Source: Phycisphaerales bacterium AB-hyl4 (lineage in GTDB: Bacteria > Planctomycetota > Phycisphaerae > Phycisphaerales > Phycisphaeraceae). From it: a stretch of 64,000 nucleotides of DNA. Under the pieces are notes generated by a model. The model made no database searches, had not been told where the DNA came from, and saw only the letters and a program-made list of their open reading frames with translations. This document shows, piece by piece, positions 9,217 to 16,533 of the stretch (position 1 is its first letter; every line of letters starts with the position of its first letter). The translations under genes and the position numbers were made by a program. The stretch spans positions 186,001 to 250,000 of the forward strand of contig JBGUBD010000007.1 of NCBI GenBank assembly GCA_041821185.1. Reading direction: 5' to 3'.

Positions 9217-9393
9217 TGTTTGTCGAAATAGCAACCTAATTGCCGGTCGGACATTTTGGCACAATTCGTGGCCAGTGAAGCGCATGGTGTTTGTCGAAAG
9301 GACAACCGAATTGTGAACGGACATTTTGGCACAGTTTTTAGGTGGTGAAGCGCATGGTGTTTGTCGTCTGGGGCAACCTATCTGAACGGACAG
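9217..9393. repeat. Tandem ~70-bp imperfect repeats
   Basis: Two full units (9217-9287, 71 bp; 9288-9357, 70 bp) and a partial third (9358-9393) share TGTTTGTCG at the start, a CAACC core, GGACATTTTGGCACA in the middle of the first two, and GTGAAGCGCATGG at the end. They end 27 bp from the stop codon of the serine recombinase gene. They could be binding or crossover sites for it, or the scar of a past duplication. Confidence 0.75.
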
Positions 9394-9419
9394 TAAATCC
9401 GGTGTCTGTGCCGTCCCCT

Positions 9420-10124
9420 TCACGCCCCCGCAAGGCTCGGCCTTTCACGCTTCACGATGGCGTACACCGTGCCGGGCTTCCACGGCCCACCGTTGCGGGT
9501 GGTGACACCTTCGGCGTTCAACGCTTCGGCGATCTCCGCATAGCTCATCCGCTTACGGCCCTTCGGCTTCCGTCGCATGGCTGCAATGCGTTCAATCACT
9601 TCCGGCTCACCCTCATAGAAGCCGAAGGGCTTACGTCCCTCACAACGGCCCGTGGTTCGCCGCTGACGTTCGCGGGCTGCCCGAAGCTTCGACACAATCA
9701 CGCTCTTCTCAAACTGCGACACGGCCCCCAGCACCTGCCGGATGAGTACCCGTGTCGGGTCATCATCGCCGGCGGTCAGGTCGTTACCGCCTTCGGCTTC
9801 GATCACGCTGACGCCAAGGTCTTTGAACTCGCGGAGAATGATTTCACCCACCACCAGGTCACGGGCCAGCCGGTCGGAGCGTTCAACCAGCACCACGCGT
9901 ACGCCGTTGGCTTTGATCCTCACCAGCATGTCAGTCAGGCCGGGCCGGTCGAAGCTTTCCGCTGTGCCGGTGACCCCCTCGTCACGGTATTCGCCGGCGA
10001 TGGTCAGGCCGTGGGCCTTCGCGTACTTGTCGATGGCGTGACGCTGCCGGTGGAAGCCGTCGCCGTCTACCTGCCCCCTGCCGCTGACCCGAAGGTACGC
10101 CAAAGCTGTTGCTTTGCTGCCCAT
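9420..10124 (-). CDS. Serine recombinase / resolvase
   Basis: The 234-residue protein opens with the resolvase fold: ALAYLRVSGRGQ places the catalytic serine at 14, VERSDRLARDL gives the conserved arginines, and a long helix follows (AVSQFEKSVIVSKLRAARE). A C-terminal recombinase-type DNA-binding region (YAEIAEALNAEGVTTRNG, then WKPGTVYAIVKRE) completes it. This layout matches small plasmid or transposon resolvases and DNA invertases. The ATG at 10124 is chosen for the GGAAGGACAGG just upstream; the longer frame to 10253 is not supported. It is the second recombinase in the island and lies next to tandem repeats, which suggests a nested or composite element. Confidence 0.88.
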   Translation of the reverse strand: MGSKATALAYLRVSGRGQVDGDGFHRQRHAIDKYAKAHGLTIAGEYRDEGVTGTAESFDRPGLTDMLVRIKANGVRVVLVERSDRLARDLVVGEIILREFKDLGVSVIEAEGGNDLTAGDDDPTRVLIRQVLGAVSQFEKSVIVSKLRAARERQRRTTGRCEGRKPFGFYEGEPEVIERIAAMRRKPKGRKRMSYAEIAEALNAEGVTTRNGGPWKPGTVYAIVKRERPSLAGA

Positions 10125-10686
10125 GTCCTGTCCTTCCCGTGAAAGTGATTCGTGTGATTCGATCCATAAAATACAGGATAAGGCGAGTCTGTCAACAATG
10201 AATCTAAAGAAATATTGATAAATGAGTGGGCACCCCGGAGCATCGCCAGTCATCAGCAGGGCTGCACGCCCCCGGTCGGCTGTACGTCCATGCCATCACG
10301 CCCGCCGACAGCGTTGACCACGCCGGCGACAGGCTAGCCGTCACGCTGTCGCATCGGACCACCGCCCCGGCTGCCCCGACCCCCGGTTGAATCACCGTGA
10401 CGACGGCTTGTGGTGGGCACGGGGGAAAGTCGAGCCGAGCCGATGTTGATACAGGGCTGAAGAAATTTGTAACAGACTTTCGCCGCCTCGGGCTTCGGCT
10501 GGGAATCTCTGCGTATACGAGAAACACTCACCACGAGGGGGAACACAAGGATGGTTCTTATTTCTGCTGGCTGGAAACAACCTATCAGGCATGAGAACTT
10601 ACTTGCTTGCGGAAGAGACGCCCATCCACTACCGTCGCGGATGGAGTAACGAATTTCTTGGGTTTCAACGGAAGAGAGAAAGAACT
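10125..10686. other. Gene-poor region with a possible coding remnant
   Basis: Positions 10226-10390 (plus) read as a protein-like 54-codon frame containing GRLYVHAITPADSVDHAGD and ending at a TGA, with no convincing start. It may be the 3' remnant of a lost gene. 10391-10686 holds no supported gene and probably contains the promoter of the gene starting at 10687. Confidence 0.35.
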
Positions 10687-11301
10687 ATGACTCGTGTATT
10701 TATTTTCGGGACCGTGCTTGCACTCTGCGCGAACATGGCGGCTGCTTCTACTGTCTATCACGTCCGATCTGAGTGGGAGGCAGATGCCCATCACATCGAC
10801 AGCATGTTGTTCCGGCCGGTGAGTGAAATCCCCTTGGAGGGGCTTATTTCAGATGGCCTTGGGTCGACGATTGAATACTCACCGTACTTCCCATTCAGGG
10901 GGCGTGGCAGGATTTACGGAGATGGGTTCCTTGCCATGCTTGAGTCAGGCGACTCACGGGTCACGATCAGGTTCGACCAGCCAGTTCGAGGGTTCGCTGC
11001 TGACATCGTGATGGGGTACAACCAAGTAGTCCCCCTGCGATTCACCGTGCCTACCTCCGACGACTGGTACGCGATACCGCGTGGCGCTACCTTCTTTGGC
11101 TTCTTAGCTGAGGGGGATCAGTTGTTCGATGAGGTCATCATTTCAAACCCCTTGGGCCAAGCGAATATCGAGATGCGTAACGTTCAGGTGGATGGGGTGC
11201 TTCTGCCCACGCCTGCGGCTTACATGGGCGGCGGCATTCTGTTGGCCTTCCTCGGCCTGTTCCACTGGATGCGTAAACGCTCAGCCTGCGAAACGGTTTA
11301 A
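10687..11301 (+). CDS. Secreted protein with PEP-CTERM-like sorting tail
   Basis: The 204-residue protein has an N-terminal signal peptide (hydrophobic residues 5-20, cleavage likely after AAA). A beta-rich body follows with no recognised domain. The C-terminus reads LPTPAAY, a hydrophobic helix and MRKRSA. This three-part tail is the plan of exosortase/archaeosortase substrates: a short Pro-containing signature, a transmembrane helix, then a basic end. The signature deviates from canonical VPEP, as is common in planctomycetes. GGAAGAGAG lies upstream of the ATG at 10687. It is the last gene before the right end of the island; a possible link to the CPBP protease at the insertion site is inference. 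Confidence 0.65.
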   Translation: MTRVFIFGTVLALCANMAAASTVYHVRSEWEADAHHIDSMLFRPVSEIPLEGLISDGLGSTIEYSPYFPFRGRGRIYGDGFLAMLESGDSRVTIRFDQPVRGFAADIVMGYNQVVPLRFTVPTSDDWYAIPRGATFFGFLAEGDQLFDEVIISNPLGQANIEMRNVQVDGVLLPTPAAYMGGGILLAFLGLFHWMRKRSACETV

Positions 11302-11380
11302 GCTTCCAGCCAAGCGTCGGACGTGCCGGTGGTGAAGGCACGCATCTGTCGCAACTAAATGACGCCTAAAAATCTGCCCG

Positions 11381-11402
11381 CTGTGGGGGCCATTGTGGGT
11401 AC
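11381..11402 (+). promoter_or_regulatory. Candidate right arm-type integrase site
   Basis: This is the second copy of the 22-bp sequence seen at 1666-1687 (20 of 22 identical, same orientation), located 94 bp inside attR. Confidence 0.5.
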
Positions 11403-11496
11403 ACCGCTTCACTTTGGCGTCCTCTGTCGTCGCCTGAATACGCGTTTAAAAGCCAAAAACACAGGTTTTCATCTACCTCGCACTATCTTATTCGCC

Positions 11497-11551
11497 TTAC
11501 CAATGCGGCGTTGTGGTGGTGGTGCTGGCAGATGGGCGACTGGCAGTTTCT
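11497..11551 (+). other. attR, 55-bp direct repeat
   Basis: This is a perfect copy of 1527-1581. It is the displaced original 3' end of the CPBP protease gene, followed by CTAAG and then the chromosomal spacer to the tRNA gene. It has no reading frame of its own. Confidence 0.85.
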
Positions 11552-11579
11552 CTAAGTTTAAAAAGCGATGGCGTCGCAA

Positions 11580-11653
11580 TCCGCGCGGGAGGATTCGAAC
11601 CTCCGACCTGTCCTTTAGGAAAGGACTGCTCTATCCTGCTGAGCTACGCGCGG
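11580..11653 (-). tRNA. tRNA-Arg (anticodon CCT)
   Basis: The 74-base gene folds as a full cloverleaf: a 7-bp acceptor stem CCGCGCG/CGCGCGG, D stem GCTC/GAGC, anticodon stem GTCCT/AGGAC around loop TTCCTAA, and T arm GGAGG-TTCGAAT-CCTCC. The anticodon CCT at 11617-11619 reads AGG. The discriminator is A and the 3' CCA is not encoded. It lies 28 bp outside the island's right end. Confidence 0.96.
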
Positions 11654-11693
11654 CAAGGCGGCGGGCATTTTACCGCTTCCCGCTGGGCCTGCA

Positions 11694-12383
11694 TCAGAAC
11701 CCGCCTTCGCGCATGTCGGTGATCGACTGCGGGAACGGGTAGCGGGCGTAAAGCGCGGTCGGCGCTTCCCACATCCACGGCGCAGGGTAGACGTCGCCGG
11801 CGAAGCCGGACTCATGCATCGTGCGCAACACGGTCTCGAACGTCGGCTCGCGGCCGGCTTCGTCGAGCATGAGGTTGGCGCGAGCGCCGAGGAACGAAAC
11901 GCTGGCGCAGGGCAGCCGCTGAGTCTTACGGCGGAGCATTTCGGCGATGATCTGAAAACCCATGCCAAGGTCGTCAAGCGTGAGGTGCTCCTGCCCGGCT
12001 GGTCGCAGCAGAGCAAGCACTTCGACCACGTCCATGTCGTACTTGATGACGGTGACCTGATCGTGGCCGATGAATCGGCGGGCGTGGTCGGTGATCGTGC
12101 GGTTGGTCCATTGGCTGGTGGGCAGCATCTCGGCCACCTGGCTGATGATGCCGTGGCTGTTGTCGTCCGCGTTCACGGCACAGATCAGCGAGCGATAGCG
12201 ATTGCTCAGCAGGTCATCTAGCAGCAACTGGCCCCACATGAGGCGCAGCTTTGGTGCTGCGGCGGGCTGCTTGGCGGGCTTGGCGTCGGGAATGATGACG
12301 ATGCGCTCGGTGTGCGTGGCTTGCGCCATCAGGGCGTCGCCGTCGCCTTCGTAGATACGGTGTTGGGAGACTGGGGTGCGCAT
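11694..12383 (-). CDS. Conserved-looking hypothetical protein
   Basis: The 229-residue cytoplasmic-type protein has no signal peptide. It contains a regular alpha/beta region (KYDMDVVEVLALLRPAG, then LDDLGMGFQIIAEMLRR) and aromatic residues near the C-terminus. No catalytic motif or family is recognised. The ATG at 12383 is chosen because AAGGAG sits 7 bases upstream. The frame continues upstream to 12620 without coding character. The neighbours are the tRNA downstream and a phosphatase upstream on the same strand. Confidence 0.7.
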   Translation of the reverse strand: MRTPVSQHRIYEGDGDALMAQATHTERIVIIPDAKPAKQPAAAPKLRLMWGQLLLDDLLSNRYRSLICAVNADDNSHGIISQVAEMLPTSQWTNRTITDHARRFIGHDQVTVIKYDMDVVEVLALLRPAGQEHLTLDDLGMGFQIIAEMLRRKTQRLPCASVSFLGARANLMLDEAGREPTFETVLRTMHESGFAGDVYPAPWMWEAPTALYARYPFPQSITDMREGGF

Positions 12384-12495
12384 GGTGAGGCTCCTTGGTC
12401 GGCCGGTCGCCAGGGGGCGGCCTGAGGTTCGGATCACGCGAGAGACGCGTTTATTATCACCGGCTGCACGCATCATGCCAAGTGAGGTCAACGGA

Positions 12496-13212
12496 TCACT
12501 CGTAATTGGCCTTGATGCCCACGGGCATGCGGACGTTGTGCAGGCCCGCGGCGTAGAGGTGCGACAGATCTCCCATGCCGATGCACCGAGGCACGGCGAC
12601 GTCATTGTTTCGCTCATCAAAGAGTATGGTCGTCACCGACGTTGGCGGCAGGAAGAAGCCGACGAAGACCGACGGCAGCGGCAAGGCGAGAAGATGAGCA
12701 AGCCATATCAGGCCGAGCCCACCGTGGCAGAACACCGCGAGGGAGTCGCGGTTGGAGCGTTCGATGCGGTAGACGCCTTTGTCGTGCACATAGCCGTGGG
12801 TGGCGAGCAGTTCGTCGGATTGCTGGCAGATCTCGTCATACTCTTCGCGGAAAAGGGGGTTGTCGAAAGGGGCGATGGTATGCCAGTCGTGTTGTTGCGG
12901 GAGCGGTTCGCAGGCGCGGACGCGATGGCCGTGGATATCCCAGAGGCAGACGTCGGCGCCGGCGTCGTGGGGTTGTTCGACGCGCCAGTGGCCTCGCTCG
13001 GCGGTCCATTCGAGAACCTTGGGTTCCTGGTTTTTCAGGTCGGCGGTGTACTTTGCGGTCGCGCGTGCCCGGCCGAGAGGAGAGGTGTAGAGGTGATCGA
13101 TTTTGACGTCGCGCAAGCGGTCGGCGAGGGCGCGGGCCTCGGCGTGGCCGTGCGTGGTGATGGTGTCGTTGGCGTAGTCAGGGTCGGCGTGGCGGATGAT
13201 GTAAAGTCGCAT
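12496..13212 (-). CDS. Histidine phosphatase family protein
   Basis: The 238-residue protein begins MRLYIIRHADPDYAND; the RHA triad marks the phosphoglycerate-mutase-like phosphatase superfamily, in which this His becomes phosphorylated. A conserved arginine lies in TSPLGRARATA, and the second catalytic His is in AVFCHGGLGL. Compared with small SixA/CobC-type members it carries an insertion of about 80 residues (100-170). The substrate cannot be read from the sequence. It is probably a monocistronic gene. Confidence 0.85.
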   Translation of the reverse strand: MRLYIIRHADPDYANDTITTHGHAEARALADRLRDVKIDHLYTSPLGRARATAKYTADLKNQEPKVLEWTAERGHWRVEQPHDAGADVCLWDIHGHRVRACEPLPQQHDWHTIAPFDNPLFREEYDEICQQSDELLATHGYVHDKGVYRIERSNRDSLAVFCHGGLGLIWLAHLLALPLPSVFVGFFLPPTSVTTILFDERNNDVAVPRCIGMGDLSHLYAAGLHNVRMPVGIKANYE

Positions 13213-13314
13213 GGCTTGACCTGTCGTTTAACGGGTGATGAAAGCCGCATCGTACCCGAAGATGCAGGTGAGGCCGAGCCGTGTTCCGCGCGATTCGAAG
13301 TCGACGCGGTACGG

Positions 13315-13644
13315 CTAAGAGTGCTGCTCGCCGGGCGATGAGGCGGCGTCGGCCTGAGCCTCGGCGTTCTGTTCGTGTTCGAGTTTCATACGGCTTTGCT
13401 TGCGGACGATGGCTGGCGCGGCACGGGTGATCAGCCACATGAGCGTCGTGGCGACGACGATGTCATCGACAATGCCAAGCACGGGTACGACGATGGGGAT
13501 CGCATCCCAGGGCCAGATGACGTACGCCAGTGCGAGCGCAGTGAGGATAACCTTCGCCCACCACGGCGTACGCGGATCGCGATAGATCAGCCAGAACAGC
13601 TTCAGCCGAGCGAACAAGCCGAGTTTGGGACGGAACTTTGCCAT
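13315..13644 (-). CDS. YkvA-type DUF1232 membrane protein
   Basis: The 109-residue protein contains the DUF1232 core: YRDPRTPWWAKVILTALALA, then YVIWPWDAIPIVVPVLG. The characteristic Pro-Asp turn (here WPWDAIP) separates two hydrophobic segments. The C-terminal tail is charged (KLEHEQNAEAQAD). The function of the family is unknown; members are small inner-membrane proteins. Confidence 0.85.
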   Translation of the reverse strand: MAKFRPKLGLFARLKLFWLIYRDPRTPWWAKVILTALALAYVIWPWDAIPIVVPVLGIVDDIVVATTLMWLITRAAPAIVRKQSRMKLEHEQNAEAQADAASSPGEQHS

Positions 13645-13670
13645 AGGTGAATCATAGCGCAGTTAGACAG

Positions 13671-13783
13671 ATTTGGAATTTCGGATTTCGGATTTCGAAT
13701 TTGTAAAAACCAGTACCGTCAAGAAATCCCAAATTTCGAAATCCGAAATTCGAAATCCGAAATCCGAAATTCCAAATTCCCCC
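13671..13783. repeat. Heptamer-periodic inverted repeat
   Basis: The left arm (13671-13703) is built of ATTTCGG/ATTTCGA heptamers and the right arm (13721-13783) of CGAAATC/CGAAATT heptamers, so the arms are largely complementary and can form a long hairpin. It sits directly downstream of the ATP-grasp gene on the minus strand. A near-identical structure occurs at 63263-63368. Confidence 0.85.
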
Positions 13784-13788
13784 ACCCC

Positions 13789-14826
13789 TCACGCCTGTCC
13801 GCGTAGCCGGTAGCGCAGGCCGAGGTTGAGGATTTTCTGGAGCAGGTCTTCGTATCCGACGCCCACGGCCTCGGCGGACTCGGCGAAGTCTTCGCCGTAG
13901 GCGAGTTGCGGGTTGGGGTTGGCTTCGATGAGAAAGACCTGGCCCTCAGGATTGAGGCGGAGGTCCATCCGCGCGTAGCCCGACAGCGACAGGGCGCGAT
14001 AGACGCGTTTGCAGAAGTGGTGGATGTTTTTCTTTTCAGCAGGCGAAAGGTCGGTTGGCTCCTGCGTTTCAATGCCGACTTTTTCCTGGTACTTGTAGTC
14101 CCACTTGATCCGACCGGTGGCGATGCGCGGCGCGGCCTCACGCAGCTTGGTGAAAGTCAGTTCCCAGATCGGGAGCGTGAACAGCCGTTCGTTGCCCAGC
14201 ACGCCGACGTACATCTCGCGGCCGTCGATGTACTGCTCGGCAATTGCGTCGGTCTGGCAAGTGCGATGTACAAACGCAACGCGCTCAGCAAGTTTGTCGT
14301 CGTCGTAAACGATCGACGCTTGCGAGATGCCCACCGAGCCTTCTTCCGTCAGCGATTTGACCAGCAACGGAAACGCGAGGCGCTTCGGCCGACGAACCTT
14401 GCGGTCGAGCGGGAACACGGCGAACCGCGGCACGCCGATGCGATGATGGCGAAGGATCATCTTCGTCAGCGCCTTGTCATGGGCAAGCATCAGCCCTCGC
14501 GGGTTGCACCCGGTGTAAGGCAGGCGGAGCAGTTCGAGATAGCTGACCACGTGCGCGTCATACACCCCCACGCCATCGAACTCTTCCAGCAGGTTGAACG
14601 CAATGTTCGGCTGCCACTGCTCGTTCGCCTCGCGAATCACCGACAGATCGCTGGACACCCCCAGCGGCCGAACCTCGTGGCCCATCTCGCGCAGCGTGGC
14701 GCACACATCAAATTCCGTTTTGAACGGTGCGATCTCTTTTTCGCTCAAGCCCTCGACGGACTCAGGCGGCACGAGGTCTTCGTGCATCAGCACAAGAATG
14801 CGTAGTTTTTGACGTCGTTTCGCCAT
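13789..14826 (-). CDS. D-Ala-D-Ala ligase-like ATP-grasp protein
   Basis: The 345-residue protein has the ATP-grasp plan of D-alanine-D-alanine ligases: an N-terminal pre-ATP-grasp domain, PYTGCNPRGLMLAHDKALTK before the central domain, and the Mg-binding C-terminal strand ending IEANPNPQ. It is not obviously the housekeeping Ddl, because the usual N-terminal ligase signature is weak and no cell-wall genes are adjacent. It is encoded 46 bp downstream of a zinc metallopeptidase and is probably cotranscribed with it. A role in ligating or modifying short peptides or amino acids is plausible; the substrate is unknown. Confidence 0.8.
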   Translation of the reverse strand: MAKRRQKLRILVLMHEDLVPPESVEGLSEKEIAPFKTEFDVCATLREMGHEVRPLGVSSDLSVIREANEQWQPNIAFNLLEEFDGVGVYDAHVVSYLELLRLPYTGCNPRGLMLAHDKALTKMILRHHRIGVPRFAVFPLDRKVRRPKRLAFPLLVKSLTEEGSVGISQASIVYDDDKLAERVAFVHRTCQTDAIAEQYIDGREMYVGVLGNERLFTLPIWELTFTKLREAAPRIATGRIKWDYKYQEKVGIETQEPTDLSPAEKKNIHHFCKRVYRALSLSGYARMDLRLNPEGQVFLIEANPNPQLAYGEDFAESAEAVGVGYEDLLQKILNLGLRYRLRGQA

Positions 14827-14872
14827 TGGCGTTCCATCTAAAGGCGCGCTCTGCTGCGCGTCGCGGCTAACT

Positions 14873-15913
14873 TTACAGCGCGACCCGATGCTGGCCGCTG
14901 TGGAGGAAGTTCATCGTCTGCACACTGAGCATGATCATGGCTTCTGTTTTCGTTTGCTTCTCGGGTTTGGCCAGGCGCAGCTTCAGTTCTTTGCATCGGT
15001 CGATCATGTCGCGCAGCACCTGGTCAATCGTGTACGCCGGCGTACCGGTCCAGTTCGCGACCGTGTCGCGCAACTCCGGGCGAATGCGACGCAGAAAGCT
15101 CGCAGCAGTGGGGCGAAGCTTGTATTGCGGCTCCTCGGAAAACAGCTTGCGCAGATCCGAATCGTAAAAATCGGGGAACTCGTCCGCGTAGTGCATGTGC
15201 TTGCGGCGGTAGTGCTGACGCAGCGTGCGTGTGATCTGCGACAAGGGCTCGATCTGCAAGCGACTGCGCACCGGCGCGGGCTCGCCGGCGATCTCCTGCA
15301 TCAACTCGTCAACGTATTCAAGTTTGCGGTACGCAGGCCAGTTGCGATACGCCTGTCGCCACCGCGAGCCCGGTGCCAGCCAGACGGCGAACGTCTCGGC
15401 GAAGTCCTCGGCCGGGTGCGCCTGGGCGTACCACGCATCGAGGTGCAGCACGTAATCCCGGCTGCGCGGCTTGGGGCGGTAGTGTTGCGGGTAAGGCTGC
15501 GTGAACGAGCCGAACAACTCACGCCAACGCTTGCGACGGTGCAGGCGGTACGCGGTGTCGATGGCATGGCCCGCTTCGTGGCGAAGGATGCGCAGGCATT
15601 GATTTTCCGGCCCGCCTTCGACGGCGAGCATCTGCCGTTTTTCCAGCTTTTCCAGCCGAGGGTGGGCGAGGTAGAACGGTGCTGCGATGCCCGGTACGCC
15701 GTCGGGACTGAACCACTCGGTGCTGAGCCAGACGTGCGGGCGGAAAGTGAGTCCCTTGCGGTCGAGGTCTTCGTAGAGACGTTGCACACGTCGTTGGAGG
15801 GCGGTCTTTTCGTAGCGGAGTTTCAGATCACAGAAGCGCAGATCCAGCAGGTGATCGTCGGACAGCCGTGTCCAGGCGTTTCGGCGTCGGGCGATGGGCT
15901 GGCGTGTGGGCAT
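14873..15913 (-). CDS. Putative zinc-binding metallopeptidase
   Basis: The 346-residue protein has the zincin motif RHEAGHAID (His112, Glu113, His116) and a likely third ligand, Glu173, in EDFAETFA, about 57 residues later. This spacing and the second motif fit the gluzincin-like putative zinc-binding metallopeptidase families. The rest is rich in Arg and aromatic residues and has no signal peptide, so a cytoplasmic location is likely. The ATG at 15913 is chosen; the longer frame to 16015 overlaps the upstream gene. It is the promoter-proximal gene of a two-gene unit with the ATP-grasp protein. Confidence 0.8.
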   Translation of the reverse strand: MPTRQPIARRRNAWTRLSDDHLLDLRFCDLKLRYEKTALQRRVQRLYEDLDRKGLTFRPHVWLSTEWFSPDGVPGIAAPFYLAHPRLEKLEKRQMLAVEGGPENQCLRILRHEAGHAIDTAYRLHRRKRWRELFGSFTQPYPQHYRPKPRSRDYVLHLDAWYAQAHPAEDFAETFAVWLAPGSRWRQAYRNWPAYRKLEYVDELMQEIAGEPAPVRSRLQIEPLSQITRTLRQHYRRKHMHYADEFPDFYDSDLRKLFSEEPQYKLRPTAASFLRRIRPELRDTVANWTGTPAYTIDQVLRDMIDRCKELKLRLAKPEKQTKTEAMIMLSVQTMNFLHSGQHRVAL

Positions 15914-15953
15914 AGGCGTGCTCTGTGGCCGATCCCTGTGAAAAAACGACAGG

Positions 15954-16334
15954 TCAGGTTTCGTTTTCTCGCTGTCGACGGGCGACGATGAACGACCGTA
16001 CGCCGAGTCCCACATATGCCAGGCATAGCAGGCCGAGCACCCCGCGTGACACGGCGGCGGGCGGGTTGTCGACGTCGCCGCCGACGATGAGCGAAAGCAG
16101 GCTGAAGATGCCGGGGATCATGCCGATGAACACCAGCAGCGCCAGACCCACCGCTGCGTGCATGACGTGTTTGCGCGACTCGGGCTTCCACATGGCAAGT
16201 GCGGCGAGCAGGGCGAACACGCCGCCGATGATGGCGGGGATCAACGCCGTCGCGTGTTCACGGCCCGTGGCGATGTAGCCGGCGACGCCGAGGACGATAA
16301 GCAGAACACCGAGGCCGAGGGTGATGCGGGGCAT
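15954..16334 (-). CDS. Small integral membrane protein, unknown
   Basis: The 126-residue protein has four predicted membrane helices (about 5-20, 30-47, 60-82, 95-115) and a basic C-terminus ARRQREN. No motifs are recognised. It is encoded 40 bp upstream of the metallopeptidase gene on the same strand and could be its operon partner. Confidence 0.65.
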   Translation of the reverse strand: MPRITLGLGVLLIVLGVAGYIATGREHATALIPAIIGGVFALLAALAMWKPESRKHVMHAAVGLALLVFIGMIPGIFSLLSLIVGGDVDNPPAAVSRGVLGLLCLAYVGLGVRSFIVARRQRENET

Positions 16335-16449
16335 GAATAGCGGTCCTTCGTAAAAAGCGGTTCGTCATCATTCTAACGGCTGACGGCCGGGACGGGGCGG
16401 TTTGGCGCCCGCGCGTTTGGCAGCCAGTACCTGTAAGCCGTTTCGACAG

Positions 16450-16490
16450 AAAAAAATCGACGCCGCAGGCTTATGCATACGGCGTCGATT
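16450..16490 (-). terminator. Rho-independent terminator after the FKBP gene
   Basis: An 11-bp perfect stem (16455-16465 with 16480-16490, AATCGACGCCG) with a 14-base loop is followed on the minus strand by a run of T (16450-16456). It lies 43 bp past the FKBP stop codon. Confidence 0.85.
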
Positions 16491-16533
16491 GGTTATGTCC
16501 GATTAATGCATTGCGATCGAGTGACGGCCCGGA

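Larger units (their letters stand above)
1527..11551. mobile_element. Integrated genetic island (about 10 kb, tyrosine integrase)
   Basis: The island is bounded by perfect 55-bp direct repeats that copy the 3' end of the CPBP protease gene. A tyrosine recombinase is the first gene inside the left end. Cargo consists of an MmeI-like restriction-modification enzyme (frameshifted), an adjacent unknown gene, small minus-strand genes, a serine recombinase with tandem repeats and a PEP-CTERM-like secreted protein. No relaxase, type IV secretion or phage structural genes are visible, so it is an integrative, not a self-transmissible, element as far as the sequence shows. Its gene content is accessory and differs from both flanks, which carry host genes. 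Confidence 0.85.

Noticed and set aside
9217..9393. CRISPR array
   Set aside because: The unit is about 70 bp and repeated throughout, with no short repeats alternating with unique spacers. No cas genes are present in the window.
9342..10142. 266-codon plus-strand frame opposite the serine recombinase
   Set aside because: The opposite strand has clear resolvase catalytic motifs and a good ribosome-binding site; the plus frame has no recognisable content.
1527..11551. Prophage or conjugative element
   Set aside because: No capsid, portal, terminase, relaxase or type IV secretion genes are visible; only integration and cargo functions can be supported.
13671..13783. Coding origin for the ATTTCGG repeats
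   Set aside because: Frames through the repeats give only low-complexity peptides, and the arms are complementary, which fits a hairpin-forming intergenic repeat better.
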